DNA of 64,000 bases from Haematobia irritans (taxonomy: Eukaryota > Arthropoda > Insecta > Diptera > Muscidae): the NCBI RefSeq assembly GCF_050003625.1, contig NC_134397.1, positions 98,812,162 to 98,876,161 on the forward strand, in the 5' to 3' direction. Both the position numbers and the translations under genes were made by a program. Position 1 is the first letter of the stretch. Each line of letters opens with the position of its first letter. The notes beneath the pieces are model-generated. The model was given only the letters and a program-made list of their open reading frames with translations. It was not told where the DNA came from and did not search any database. Of this stretch, positions 1-12,366 are shown piece after piece.

Positions 1-949
1 TTTTCATTTATTTATAAAATATTCTTGTTATTTTCATTGTTATATTTCGAATTCTTCTTTCAAAATTTTTAAAATAACGTATCACAATTTAGAATGTATG
101 CGTAAAGTAAAATGATTTTCTTTTGAAAATTTGAAATTTGAAAAAGAAAGAGCCAATTTTTTGCCGTAAATTGATTTCTCCAAAAGGCAATAAATCCTAC
201 ATAAATACTGTAATAATAAATCATAGTGCAGTGAATGCCGATTATGTATTTATACCTTCGAGGATTTTCTTTTTCAGTTGGTGGAAAACGTTGTCAGGAA
301 ATTTGTTTCTAAGAAAGGAAAACTATTCTTTGAGTGCAGTTGCTGACATTTCAACCCATTTTTTTAACGTTCATTTTACAGTAATACCCATTTTATTTCA
401 ATTAAATGCCATTTACTATTTCGAGTATTTTTTTGTTCTTTTTCGGCGTACCGTATTTAAGAAGACAGTACTGTGAATAGCTTGTACATTTAAATTCCAC
501 ACTTGCGTTTTCCCATTCTTATTTCTTATCGCCCACAAACTCTGGGTTGAGATCTCTCGTTGTGTCTCCATCACAAAGACAATCAAAGAACTACATAGGC
601 ATTACACTCATCATTGGTTGCTGTCCACAAATTCTCTTTTTGTCTCTTGAATCTATTTTTCATGAAACCTTTCGCAAGACCATTGCTCAAATTTTAAAAG
701 ACCACTATTTGTGTAATCAATCCCCAAGAGCACCGTATTTGTTTGGGTGACATTTGATTTAAAGAGAATGTTATATTCTATTTTATCTTTCTTTTGTGGT
801 ATATGAAATTTGTATCTTTCGAATAGCACGTATCTTGGAACATTCTTAATACCAGGGTTGCCGTGAATTGCGTTTTTTTTTCGTTCACTGGGAAAATTAT
901 ATTAGGTACTTGTAAGTTGGGAACATCATACTATCGAAGAATATAGTTT
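1..949. other. AT-rich non-coding stretch
   Basis: No recognisable gene, RNA or element. Open frames here are short and AT-driven. The 5' LTR of the adjacent BEL element should lie near 600-1000, but I could not match any part of it to the sequence after 7719, so the LTR is lost, diverged or beyond my ability to align by eye. Confidence 0.5.
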
Positions 950-1093
950 TTGGCTTTCAATTTCTTATTATTGACCTTTAACCACCCTCTATTAAAATCT
1001 CGACGTCACTTGCTCTTAATATACGAACTTTTCTGTAGTATAACTCATTCCAATTCAAATTATTTCATATTTTTATCCATAAATCTCATCACA

Positions 1094-1836
1094 ATGTCCC
1101 TTAATCGATTCATTCGCGTGTCGGATAGGCTGGTAGAATTTGAAGCCAATCTAAACGACAAAAGCACCCCTCTATCTTCACCCTACCTCCTCGAAACCCA
1201 TATGGAAGAATTGAAGAGCCTTTGGGAAAACGTGAAACAGACTTATGAGCAATGTCTTTCGGACATTGAGGCTGAGGATGAGGCGGGTGGTGAGGAAACG
1301 AAGAATAAGGACATTGACGAGGCTTCGGAACTTGATACCGTGAAAGCTAAATATCGTAGCGCATATGCGTCGTACTGTCGCTGCAATGCACGATTACGAG
1401 AGGCTTTGCATGACAATTCACCAGCACTGGAGAACCAAACCCCTCCTTCACGTCAAGAAAGTGTCATTTGTCATATTCCTAACATCGATGCTCCTAACGG
1501 TTTCAAATTACCCCTTGTGAAATTCCGACATTTGGGGGAGATTTCTCCAGCTGGCCAACATTTCGGGATATATTTAAAGCAGTCTGCCTGAACAATACAA
1601 GGTTGAGTTCGGTGGAAAAGTTGTTTCACCTCAACCAGAGGACCAAAGGAGAGCCTCATGACATTGTAAGCAAATTTCCGCTTACAAACGATAATTTCCG
1701 AATTGCGTGGGATAACCTTTCCGCTCGGTATGAGAATAAACGAGTCCTCGTTAACATCCAACTGAAGAGCTTATTCGCTCTTCCAGTTATCACGTCAGAA
1801 ACTGGGACAGCTCTAAAAAGCTGCAAAGAGATATGA
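1094..1836 (+). pseudogene. gag: BEL/Pao gag, N-terminal part, frameshifted
   Basis: Starts MSLNRFIRVSDRLVEFEAN and has a charged, helical N-terminal part followed by the gag signature around FRDIF, KLFHL and GEPHDIV (the DUF1759-type capsid region of BEL elements). The reading frame shifts near 1580, so the capsid core continues at 1603-1836 in another frame, then shifts again near 1820 into the long frame that begins at 1833. Upstream in-frame codons from 950 look like leader sequence, and I prefer the ATG at 1094. The product would be the virus-like-particle capsid; broken here. Confidence 0.8.
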
Positions 1837-4493
1837 ACACGATAATTTCATTGCTAAGGCAATATGACATAAAAGTGGATTCTTGGGACCCACTTTTCAC
1901 TTTCATATGTTCCAACCGTCTTCCGGAGTCCACTCTGACTCTATGGGAACAAACCCTATCAGATAAAACGGTCATTCCCAAATGGTCCGAATTAGATTTA
2001 TTCCTAACCAATCGTCATAAGACATTGGAATCAGTTTCGGAGATAAGAAAACCGGAGTCGAATTTCGCAAACAAATCAAAGCGTCCATTAGTTAAACCCA
2101 ATGGTCGTGGAAGTCCGCCAAACATTAAATCCTTTCAGAACAATGTTTCTGAGCCGAAATGTCACTTGTGTCCAAAAGAAGTGCACATAATTCGGCATTG
2201 TCCAAAATTCTTGAAAATGGATCCAGGCCAGAGGCTAGCGGAAATCAAGGGGAAAAATATGTGCATAAATTGTTTTTCCAGGGTTCACACTGTTAAACTT
2301 TGCAAAAGTAAGTACTCTTGCAGAGTATGTCATAAGAAACACCATACTCTACTACACAGGCCACAGAATGCTCTGGCTAATAGTGGCATTAGTTCGGATG
2401 CAAGTTCTGTCCCACTTCCTTCCACTTCAACATCACCACAGTCCACTAATCCTGCGGGAAGTGGGATTGTCCATTCCTGTTTCTCCACCAGCTGTCGAGG
2501 TGTCCTTTTGGGAACAGCTTTGGTGAGAATTTTTCATAGTGGTTTGTCATACACTGCTCGAGCTCTAGTCGACTCGGAATCCGAGGGAACTTTTATCTCT
2601 CAAAACCTTTTTAATTTACTCCAGCTGCCTTTCAGGCGTACTAACGCAAAAGTTTCGGGACTTAATAATACTATTTCAGCCGCTGTGCAAAAGGAGTGCT
2701 CATTCGTATTAAGTTCCAATCTAGATAACAGTATTGGGATTTCTATTTCAGCCCTTGTAGTGCCCCACCTTTCTGGAAATCTTCCTTCGGGCAGCTTTGA
2801 TCTCAGCTTACTTTCAGCTTTACCCAGCATTCCTCTCGCTGATCCTAAATTTTATGAAAGTTCCAAAATCGATATTCTATTGGGAGGGGATCTATTTCCG
2901 TCCATAATGCTCCCTGGGTTAAAGCGAGAGATTTGCGGGTCATTAATAGCGCAAGAAACCATTTTTGGATGGATATTGACAGGGCCGATTCCTAATGCCG
3001 CTATAAGTGCATCCCCCACGGTGGTATCCTATTTCTGTGAAATCTCTCCCGATAGAGAGATTTCACGTTTTTGGGAGGTGGAAGATCTTCCTAGGAAGAA
3101 ATTTTCATCTTCTGATTTATTTTGCGAGGATTTGTATAGTCGCACAACAAAACGGAATGAAGAAGGAAGATATATTGTATCCCTTCCATTTAGGGAATCC
3201 TATCCCATTGAAATAAACATTGGTCAATCCAGGAAAGGTGCAATGGCACAATATTTCCGAAACGAGGCTCGTCTGAATCGTAATCCTGTTTTTAAAGACG
3301 AATACGACAGCGTTCTCGCAGAATATATTTCTCTTAATCATATGACTGAAATTTCGACTACGGAAATTCTTGATGACTTCAAGAGTTACTACTTGCCACA
3401 CCACGCAGTAATAAGGCCCGAAAGTGTTACGACAAAGGTCCGTGTTGTATTTAATGCTTCGGCCCCAACCTCAAATGGGGTAAGCCTTAATGATATATTA
3501 CATACTGGGCCCATTTTGCAGAATGAACTTATTATTTTGATCTTAAACTGGCGCTTTTTTCGTTATGTGTTCAACGGAGACATAACCAAAATGTATCGCC
3601 AAATTCTAGTCGATCCAACACAATCTGCATTCCAACGTATTCTGTTCAGAAAGAGCCCACAATATCCTTTACGGGATTTCGAACTTAAGACAGTGACTTT
3701 TGGTGTGAATTGTGCGCCTTACTTGGCGATTCGCACCATGATACAGCTCGCAGATGATGTCCAATCGCAATAACCGAAAGCGAGCGAAATTCTCAAAAAT
3801 TCCATGTATGTGGATGACGCGCTAGCCGGTTCCCATTCAATTCCGGAGGCAATCGATTCCAGGAATCAATTGATTTTAGCCTTAAAATCAGCTGGCTTCG
3901 AAATGAGAAAATGGACATCGAATTCGAAATCCATTTTATCCGATATTCCTGTATCCGAGTTGCTTAACGCAGACTTTTTGGAATTTGATGATTCCAGTAC
4001 TGCTAAGACGCTTGGCATCCGCTGGAATGCACTATCTGATTCCTTCTTCTTTGTAGTTCAGGATTTCTCCAGTTCATCCACATACACAAAAAGAGAGATA
4101 CTATCGCAAATTTCAAAGTTGTTTGATCCCGCTGGATGGTTGGCACCATGCGTTATAGTAGCCAAGATTCTTATGCAACAAATATGGATCGATGGCATGT
4201 GTTGGGACGAAACTATAACTGCCGAATCTCTCAAAAAGTGGATAGATTTTAAGAACAATTATTCATACGTTAATAGTATAAAAGTGCCACGATGGTTCGA
4301 ATATTGTCCGAATAGTGAGGTCCAATTTCATGGATTTAGTGATGCCTCAGAAAAGGCATACGCTGCAGCATTGTACATTCGCATAAAAAATAAAACCTCA
4401 ATTTCCACTCATTTGGTTGCATCCAAAACCAAAGTTTCTCCTATAAGAACTCTGTCGATTCCAAGACTAGAGTGTGTGGCGCGGCGTTACTAG
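1833..4493 (+). pseudogene. pol: BEL/Pao gag knuckles, protease and reverse transcriptase
   Basis: One frame interrupted by a single TAA at 3771. Three cysteine-histidine clusters lie at about 2155-2365 (CHLC...H..C, CINC...H...C, CRVCHKKHH). The protease follows at about 2530; its active site reads DSES where DSGS is expected, so the catalytic-loop glycine is lost. RT motifs are visible as KVRVVFNAS (about 3440), FNGDITKMY (3570) and YVDD (3808). The stop lies between the palm region and YVDD. After RT comes the connection/RNase H start with SDASEKAYAAALY. Synthesises element cDNA in the cytoplasmic particle; dead here. Confidence 0.85.
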
Positions 4494-6364
4494 CTGAAAT
4501 GATTGACCACGTTGTCCCTCAACTACGAATCAACGCCTACACTATTGATTGCTGGACTGATTCAACAATCGTGTTATCTTGGTTGTCCAAACCACCATGC
4601 TATTGGGCTACATTCGTAGCCAATAGAGTTTCCAAAATAACTGAAATAATTCCGACACAAAAATGGCATCATGTGATGTCCGAACAAAATCCGTCTGATT
4701 TAGCCAGTCGTGTTCTGGCTCCGCAGGATTTGATTGCTAATGAACTATGGTGGCAAGGACCACAATTTCTTAAGAATCCACATGATAATTGGCCTATTTT
4801 CGAGTGTAAAAATGGCCCTGATATGAATTTGGAAAGGAAACCGATTAAGGTGAATTTTGCTTACTTCTGTGAATTTGATGATATCCTAGAAAAATTCTCT
4901 TCACTACCTAGAGCAATTCGAGTGATTGCATACATTTATCGGTTTTTGTATCGAACACATCCGAAGTTCAAATCCAATTTCCACAGGCCCAGCAACAATA
5001 TAACCACCTTTGAAGTTTTATTGGTCCATAATAGACTGCAAATCATGTCTCAAAAAGCCATCTATCCTAATGAATACCAAGCACTATCAGCGAAGAAAAG
5101 GATTGCTACTTCTAGCTCCTTACTTAGCCTTAATCCATTTATGGACAATGAGGGCATAATGCGTGTATGTGGCCGTCTTTCAGCTTCGCCTGCTTTAACA
5201 TAGAATGAGAAGCATCCAATTATTGTTCCATATAACTGCCAATATGCCCGCCTTCTTGTTAAATTTATTCACGAAACTTGCCTACATGGTGGAAATCAAT
5301 TAACATTGAAATTGATCAGGGCACAATATTGGATTCCAAAAGCGAAAAATCTCATTAAAACCACTATTAATAAATGCAAGCCCTGTATACTCTACAAGCA
5401 AAAATGTCAGACCCAACTTATGGCTGCCTTGCCACCACAAAGATCCGAATTTTCTCGTCCTTTTACCCATACAGGACTAGACTTTACTGGTCCTTTCGAC
5501 ATTAAGTCGTACTCTGGTCGAGCATGTAGAATATCCAAGGGTTACACTTGCATATTTGTTTGCTTTTCCACCAAAGCTATCCACTTGGAAGCCACATCCG
5601 AGCTTTCAACTTCCGCTTTTTTAGCAGCGTTCAGTAGATTCATTTCTCGCCGTGGGTGTCCCCTACATCTATACTCCGACAATGGAACAAATTTTGTAGG
5701 CGCATCCAGGACACTTGCAAGAGAGTTTATCCTTACCTCCAATCAATTACTCACATCCAACTATGCCCATCAAAATATAACATGGCATTTTATTCCGCCA
5801 GGGGCACCTCACATGGGTGGACTTTGGGAGGCAGGGGTGAAAAGTTTTAAGGCCCATTTTAAGAAAGTTGCTGCAAATTTCAAGCATACGTTTCAAACAC
5901 TGCTGTCGAAAATTGAAGCATGCCTTAATTCGCGTCCTATTTCGCCCTGCTCCCAAGATCCAACGGACCTTTCCGCACTCACTCCGGGTCACTTTCTAAT
6001 CGGCGCACCACTCTTAGTACCTCTTGATCCATCCATTCAAGAAAATCCTATATCAATCGTCAACCGTTGGCAGAAACTTAAGGTTATTCATCAACACTTA
6101 TGCACACGATGGAAGGATGAGTACCTTAAGGAACTGCACAAACGGCATAAATGGAAACAGCCTACAAAAAACTTGCAGGAAAATGATATGGTGGTCATAC
6201 GCGACGAAAATTTACCTCCAAATTGTTGGCGCCTGGGAAGGATCAAAAAAGTCCATGCTGGGGCGGATAAGTGTGTCAGAGTTGCAGAAGTTATTACACA
6301 AAAAGGGATTGTAACCCGACCAATAACGAAACTCGTGGTGCTTCCGTTTGAAAATACACCCTAA
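4472..6364 (+). pseudogene. pol: BEL/Pao RNase H and integrase
   Basis: Continues the polyprotein after a frameshift at about 4475. RNase H residues include DCWTDSTIVLSWL near 4545. A single TAG at 5201 interrupts the frame; beyond it the integrase zinc domain reads H-x4-H (HETCLHGG, about 5270) and CKPC (5380). The catalytic triad is visible as LDFTGPF (5478), YSDNGTNF (5673) and LWEAGVKS (5823). The C-terminal tail with NCWRLGRI matches the DUF5641-type end of BEL integrases, and the frame closes at 6364. The role is insertion of cDNA into host DNA. Confidence 0.85.
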
Positions 6365-6429
6365 ATAGCACAAATTTCCAACCTACTTTCTATTTCGAAA
6401 CCAACCTTATCTTTTGTTTTAGTTTCATA

Positions 6430-7329
6430 ATGCGCGCAAGGAAAGTGACACCAAATAATGGTAAAAATCAAAGCGGCAAAAATACACGGCACTCTTACAT
6501 TTGTCGGTTATGCAGATCTACACATCCACTGAGAAAGTGCAAGCGTTTTTTAAGTATGAATACTCTGAGACGACAGGAAATAGTTAAAAAATATGGATAT
6601 TGCGAAAATTGTTTAGCGCACGAACATTCCGAAAATACCTGTTTCACGACAACTGGGTGTCGATATTGTCAGAAGGCTCATCATTCTCTGTTACACACTC
6701 ACGTCAGATTGAACAAAAGTCAACGCAATCAAACACGCCGTAAGCCGACCAAATCTTCGCCTATCAAATCAGTGCCTTCCAAATGCCACCCATCAACAGT
6801 AGCCGCAAGTACTTCGCCCCCATCAACCTCATCAAATGCGACTCTTTCCGCCATTCTGAAACAAAATGCAGTAACTCTACTTCCGACCGTGTTAGTGTCG
6901 GTCACTACTAAGGCTGGGATACGTATCCTGAGATGTCTTTTGGATTCCGGATCCAAATCGAGTAGTATCTCCTCCAAGGTCGTTGATAAACTACATTTGA
7001 CAACACTCACGCTTGAGGAGGAAACGATATGTCCACTTACTATTATGTCTACATATAACGCCGATATTTATATTGAGACGATTCTGAAAGTTAATAACAG
7101 AATCTCTATTCGTACACCCGGTAAATCAATTTCCCCATCCTATGCGAAAAATTTCTCAAATATATTACTGGCAGATAAGGAGTTTTATAAATCTGATCCG
7201 ATTTCCATAATTTTGGGTGTAGATATCCATTCCCGGGTAATAACTGAAGGTTTTCTAAATAGAGCTGGGTTACCAACGGCCCAGAACACTATTTTTGGTT
7301 GGACCCTATATGGCACATGCTACCCTTAA
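6430..7329 (+). CDS. BEL/Pao third ORF: zinc knuckles plus aspartic protease-like domain
   Basis: A 299-codon intact frame placed where an envelope gene would sit, 66 bases after integrase. It repeats the gag-pol junction module: cysteine-histidine clusters CRLC, CENC...H..C and CRYCQKAHHSLLH, then a serine/threonine-rich linker, then a retropepsin-like domain with an intact active site LLDSGSKSS at about residue 175 and a terminal TIFGWTLYGT that parallels TIFGWILTGP in the main polyprotein. No signal peptide or membrane segment, so it is not an envelope. It looks like a duplication of the gag-knuckle/protease unit. Function unknown; a nucleic-acid-binding or protease-regulating accessory protein is a guess. 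Unlike the rest of the element, this frame is undamaged. Confidence 0.75.
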   Translation: MRARKVTPNNGKNQSGKNTRHSYICRLCRSTHPLRKCKRFLSMNTLRRQEIVKKYGYCENCLAHEHSENTCFTTTGCRYCQKAHHSLLHTHVRLNKSQRNQTRRKPTKSSPIKSVPSKCHPSTVAASTSPPSTSSNATLSAILKQNAVTLLPTVLVSVTTKAGIRILRCLLDSGSKSSSISSKVVDKLHLTTLTLEEETICPLTIMSTYNADIYIETILKVNNRISIRTPGKSISPSYAKNFSNILLADKEFYKSDPISIILGVDIHSRVITEGFLNRAGLPTAQNTIFGWTLYGTCYP

Positions 7330-7718
7330 TTTTTACATTCATTTTTTTTTTTGCATCCACTCAAATTTAAACACACTGAAATAAGCACTGAAACTTTGGG
7401 AATAAATGAAAGTGTTAACTACCCATTACTCATTTTTACACTAGAACAAAATTTATGAATTTTCGAAACTCAAATCCCAATCATTTATACATACAATAAG
7501 TTATCAAATTGTATTATTCCAATCATAATATTATTGTAATTTGTTATAAACAAGTGAATTTTATAAATTGATAAAACGAATTAAACAAAAATTTAAAATT
7601 AACACAAATTAAAAAAAAAATAAAAAGAGAAAGGGAACTAGGGACAAATCCATACTGAAAGATATGGTTTGAAATTTTTTAAATTTTATTGCAGGCATAC
7701 TGCAAGGTGGCCGCTAAT
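7330..7718 (+). other. BEL element 3' untranslated region
   Basis: AT-rich with long A and T runs and no coding capacity. It ends in a short G-rich stretch (AAGGTGG near 7704) just before TGTTTATGCC, which could be the polypurine tract and LTR start. Weak evidence. Confidence 0.4.
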
Positions 7719-8232
<514 letters not shown>

Positions 8233-8310
8233 ACGTATCTTCCAAATACGTTCGGAATATCCCGAAAAGGTGTTCAACATTACATACTACTATATTAACT
8301 TTTTACTACG

Positions 8311-8830
8311 AAACTGTAAAGTGTGTCTTATAAAAGACTTAAATTCAGAAAAGAACAGAATAAACGAAATGGACTGATTTCAAAGCATATATTATTTTTT
8401 ATTGCAAAAATAAAAAAATTGTAACAAAAAAGGGTTTTGTACACAAGTTTGAAATTTTCGAAGAAATTCAAAAAACTCTTACAAAGGAAGAATGTGAAGT
8501 CGAGTAATATATAAATATTTTTCCATCGAATCCTAAAGTTAACGATAGCCATTCAAAAGCACATTATATTTAAATTCGAAACAATAATTTTACAACCAAC
8601 ACATAAATTTATTTAGGTGTGAACAATTGTTTGCTTTCTTTAATAATGTATTCTAAAGAAAATAAACTTATTCAATTGTTGCTTTGGATCATTCCCCACC
8701 AAGTTATAATACAATTTGCCTAAAAAAGTTATAATGTTATTCTAGTTTTACCGATGCGAGTTTTGCCGTTAAAATGAGAAATAATTTTAGTGGCAAAACT
8801 CAAACTCAATGTCCGCTTTTATTTTCGAAA
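8311..8830 (+). repeat. Dispersed repeat, partner of 23825-24031 plus 26005-26290
   Basis: Aligns by eye with two pieces elsewhere in the window: AGAAAAGAACAG...AACGAAATGGACTGA matches 23867-23905, and CATAAATTTATTTAGG...GGCAAAACTCAAACT matches 26030-26250. In the second location the two pieces are separated by a jockey LINE, so this copy is the uninterrupted form. It probably belongs to the AAACATAT-rich element whose other end is at 10738-11152. Confidence 0.7.
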
Positions 8831-8939
8831 GTATCCGTCAACTCCTCTTGGACTACTTATTACTAAAGAGGAACTAAACTTTGTTTTTATAGATCTTACT
8901 GTTTAATTTTTCACTGATTCCCATTGTTTCCATTTTACT

Positions 8940-9779
8940 GTAACAACTCTAAAAAGAGTACACTGAAAAAAATATTGTCGTGTGGCCAAAGATTTCATGT
9001 CCTTAAAATAAGAATACAAATTTTGCTTAGCTTAGACGACGTATTTCTCTAATATTAGGTTTTTTCCATGTTCAAAAGTCGATAAACTTTACAATGAAGT
9101 CGTGTTGTCCTTATAATTAAGTGATTTGACTTGAAAATGGGTATCATGACATAAAAGAAAAAAATTTGAATTAAGGTCAACTTGACTTTAATAATTCAGA
9201 AAAAAATCTTTAAAACTAATGAAATTGTCTTTAAATTTGTTGCATTTTTGCATCTTGACTACAAAGCAAAAATCGTAAAAAATAGGACATGTTTTTCAAC
9301 ACTTTATTTTAAAGACGTTTTTACTTGAAACATAGCACAATTTCTACTGTCTTGTTTTTGTAACAACTCTAAAAAGAGTACACTGAAAAAAATATTGTCG
9401 TGTGGCCAAAGATTTCATGTCCTTAAAATAAGAATACAAATTTTGCTTAGCTTAGACGACGTATTTCTCTAATATTAGGTTTTTTCCATGTTCAAAAGTC
9501 GATAAACTTTACAATGAAGTCGTGTTGTCCTTATAATTAAGTGATTTGACTTGAAAATGGGTATCATAACATAAAAGAAAAAAATTTGAATTAAGGTCAA
9601 CTTGACTTTAATAATTCAGAAAAAATCTTTAAAACTAATGAAATTGTCTTTAAATTTGTTGCATTTTTGCACCTTGACTACAAAGCAAAAATCGTAAAAA
9701 AATAGGACATGTTTTTCAACACTTTATTTTAAAGACGTTTTTACTTGAAACATAGCACAATTTCTACTGTCTTGTTTTT
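8940..9779. repeat. 420-bp direct tandem duplication
   Basis: The sequence from 8941 recurs from 9361 at an offset of 420 with only a few differences (G/A at 9148/9568, one-base indels in A runs). The unit includes 20 bases of flank (TAACAACTCTAAAAAGAGTA) and the left part of the MITE, so the MITE terminus appears twice. Confidence 0.95.
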
Positions 9780-9990
9780 AACGGGCTTTTTATAGCATAT
9801 GAAAATAGCTGAAAGAGCGAAAAAATAAAATTTGCTTCATAGAGTCAAATACACAAAACCCACATTTAAAAGAGAATTGTGTCTTAAAAGTATCCTTACT
9901 TGAATTCTCGGCTTCATTGGCTCGGAATCAATACCAAAATTTTTAAAATAGAAACACAATCTTTGGAACCGGGCATGCTATTTTTCAGTC
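8961..9990. mobile_element. MITE with CACTGAAAAAA termini, TA target site, internally duplicated
   Basis: Starts CACTGAAAAAAATATTGTCG after TA (8959-8960) and ends in TTTTTCAGTC before TA (9991). The two ends are inverted. A shorter relative lies at 40285-40800, and internally deleted relatives at 56488-56717 and 61651-61880. TA flanks and TIR-only structure point to a Tc1/mariner-type MITE. No coding capacity. Confidence 0.8.
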
Positions 9991-10066
9991 TATAGTGCCC
10001 TTTCGTTAGTTTTTATGAAGATCCATTTAATTACCTTTGTTTGAATATTTTGACTTACTCGTCCTA

Positions 10067-10565
10067 CACTCAAAAAAAGTGAACTCTCTATTTCACTAAA
10101 GCCAATTTAACTTTATTTTAGTTCATAGAAATATTATGTTTGGACAAAGTTTTCTTTACTCTAATACTTTTTTGTGTACGTTAGTTAAATTAACTAAACC
10201 CGAGGAAAAAATATACTCAAATGAAGCATAAAGATTAACTAAATTCGTGTCTTCCACAAAATAGTTCAGAATTTTTTTTAAATTTGTAAATTTTACCAAA
10301 AATGCGTCCATCGTGAACTTCGTATGTCACTAAAGACATTCTTGCAATTTTAAACTCCAAGTTTTTTCTTCAAACTACAAAATTTTCTTTAACAAGTGTC
10401 TAATAAATTTTCTTGTATTTGTCGAAAAATATTTACTTATTTTTATGACATCGGCGTGATGGCAACGTTTGTAATACTGTTTAGTTAAAATTTTCTACAA
10501 ATATTCAAAATTTTCTAAAATTAACCGAAAGTTTTCTTCCTGGTGGGTTCACTGTTTTTTCAGTG
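10067..10565. mobile_element. MITE, about 0.5 kb, CACTCAAAAAAAGTGAAC termini
   Basis: Left end CACTCAAAAAAAGTGAAC, right end GTTCACTGTTTTTTCAGTG, inverted with respect to each other and flanked by TA (10065-10066 and 10566-10567). Contains TTTAGTTCAT-like subterminal motifs also seen in the 47740-50628 element, which may be a longer relative. Confidence 0.75.
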
Positions 10566-10737
10566 TACGTTCCGATTTGTTTTGACGAAACAAAAAAAAA
10601 AGTGCCCGTAATGCGAAAATGATAAACAAAACTCATGCTTTTTTTTAAATGTCTTCTCTTGGTTCCGAATGAATTTTCTCTCCGAATACTCATTTTAATC
10701 TTTTTACTTAAGCATATACAATGTTTGGCGGTCTTAT

Positions 10738-11152
10738 ATCACAACATATATATGTTTACTCCAAATTTGTAAATTTATATTTGTTTTTATTCACACATAG
10801 TATTTTTCCAATCTTTAATGGAATTTTCTTTGTGTATATATATTTTTAAGACGCCAATTGGTTACTTTCATTATTTTACTTCCAGCATACACTTTATTCC
10901 TCTCTTTCTAAACACATATATATTTATAGTCTATTTCTAAATTAATATATGTTTGCATCCAAGCATATCATATTTACAAACATTTTATGTCCCAAACATA
11001 ATATGTTCTAACATATTAACATATATGTCCCAAACATATTATGCTAGTTTATGAACATTATATGCTTGCACTTAAACATATTGTGTTTAAAAATTTGAGT
11101 TCCAAACATATAATTTTTACACCCAAACATATGAAAAACAGTCTTTTTCGTC
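10738..11152. repeat. AAACATAT-rich terminal module of a DNA element
   Basis: Dense in AAACATAT and its complement (CATATATATGTTTAC, CCAAACATAATATG and similar). Matches 26463-26714 in order and spacing. In that location the module ends in a TIR, so this is the right part of a second copy of the element at 23229-26714. Confidence 0.75.
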
Positions 11153-11555
11153 CGTGTACGCGCGCATTTAAATCGCCTTCAATGAAAAGAATGTTTGTCA
11201 AATTTATTTGGGCAAAGCCCTATAGACTGCAAGATGGTTGGATGGACGCACGTTTCGGAATTACCACATTCCTCATCAGCATCCTCTACTTGCAGCAAAA
11301 CTATCAACCAATTAGCAGAATAAATTCAGGCAGTTCATTAAACCCAACAATTAACCACACTTGAACCTTCCGAAAAAAGGTTTTACATTGATAGCCGGCT
11401 TATGCCGAAATAAATTCGTACAAACATATCTCTTTTCCTTTGCCACCGTCAAATCATCGATATGAGTGCAGTTGGCTGGGTTTATTTTGAGCTTGCTTCC
11501 TCTTCTTTCCTTCGTTTTGTTTTGTTATTTCATAAGCCGGCAATACTTTCTTTAC
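11153..11555. other. Unassigned repeat-like stretch before the LINE fragment
   Basis: No intact gene. It contains a segment reading CGGAATTACCACATTCCTC that looks like a fragment of a dispersed element, and two related CATAAGCCGGC/GCCGGCTTATG words (11395, 11532) in opposite orientation. If the LINE was inserted into the 42843-47722 gypsy element, the missing 3' part of that element would be expected here, but I could not recognise it. Confidence 0.35.
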
Positions 11556-11731
11556 TTTGATTTTCATCTCAATGAGAAAATCTCTAAGGCCAGGAAAGCT
11601 TTCTTCAAATATAAGAAACTATTTGTCTCGAGGAAGTTGCTGCCAAGAGTCAAGATTATCATGTACCAGCTCTTGATAAGGCCCATTTTAACTTACAGTT
11701 GCTTTTCATGGTTCAACATATCACCTTCCTA
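11556..11731 (+). pseudogene. I-superfamily LINE ORF2 C-terminal region, fragment 1 of 3
   Basis: Encodes the post-RT region typical of I-like LINEs: KARKAFFKYKKLF, then RVKIIMYQLLIRPILTY (the thumb/YG-type segment after RT). The open frame is cut at the TA of the codon following SPS by the 5.5-kb element at 11732. Reading continues in frame at 17218. The 5' part of the LINE (ORF1, endonuclease, RT core) is absent, as in 5'-truncated LINE insertions. Confidence 0.75.
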
Positions 11732-12183
11732 CACAGAAAAATGTGAATAATTGAATCAAATACAAAAATTGTGAATTCAATTATTTTTGTATTTGATTTT
11801 CAGCTTATGACGAAAATTGTAATTCCAATTACCCAAATTGTAAGGTTGTCATAAAACTATTTTCAAATGAAGTAATATTTGCGTTGAGTATAAATGTAAT
11901 TGGAATTTGTCAAAATATTCAAATGGCATAGTACTCAATCCAAATACATAAGTATTTGAAGTATATAAAGTGCTTTCAATTACATTCGTAATTGAACTGA
12001 GTACAATGTTTATAGAATTTTGTAACCTATACAATTACTATCGTAATTGTGTTTATTACGATGTTAATCAATACAATCTTTGTACTATATAATCTATATT
12101 AATTTAAGAAAATTATACAAATACACTCTGAAAAAAAATTTATGCATTTTATTATAAAAAAGAAATTCTGAAAATATGTATAA

Positions 12184-12366
12184 TTGAAAATACAGCGAAG
12201 TACATGTTTGGTAGAAAAATACAGAATATTCATTATAAACGACACACAGAGGGTTGAAATCCATCAAAAGGGGCGATTAATTCAAAAGATGAACTTAAAC
12301 TTTAATAACCGTATTTGGTACCGGGTGAAAGAAGATAAAATTCTACATCACTACTTGCCAAAATAA
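12184..12366 (+). CDS. Small unrecognised ORF in the 5.5-kb element
   Basis: Sixty codons starting MKIQRSTCLVEK and ending NNRIWYRVKEDKILHHYLPK, with amino-acid composition less AT-biased than its surroundings. No family recognised. It may be a degraded exon of the element's own protein. About 150 bases later an ATG opens MEPSTSGS and stops, possibly another remnant. Confidence 0.25.
   Translation: MKIQRSTCLVEKYRIFIINDTQRVEIHQKGRLIQKMNLNFNNRIWYRVKEDKILHHYLPK

Larger units (their letters stand above)
1094..7718 (+). mobile_element. BEL/Pao LTR retrotransposon, degraded, internal region
   Basis: The order gag, CCHC knuckles, aspartic protease, RT with YVDD, RNase H, integrase is the BEL/Pao layout (protease and RT of the Peptidase_A17 type, C-terminal DUF5641-like tail). 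The internal region is nearly full length but carries at least three frameshifts (about 1580, 1820, 4475) and two in-frame stops (3771, 5201), so it cannot make a functional polyprotein. A further intact ORF follows integrase. The 3' end is placed before TGTTTATGCC at 7719, a plausible LTR start. No 5' LTR was found. Confidence 0.85.

Noticed and set aside
1..950. 5' LTR of the BEL element
   Set aside because: I could not align any part of it with the sequence after 7719, so I did not annotate it.
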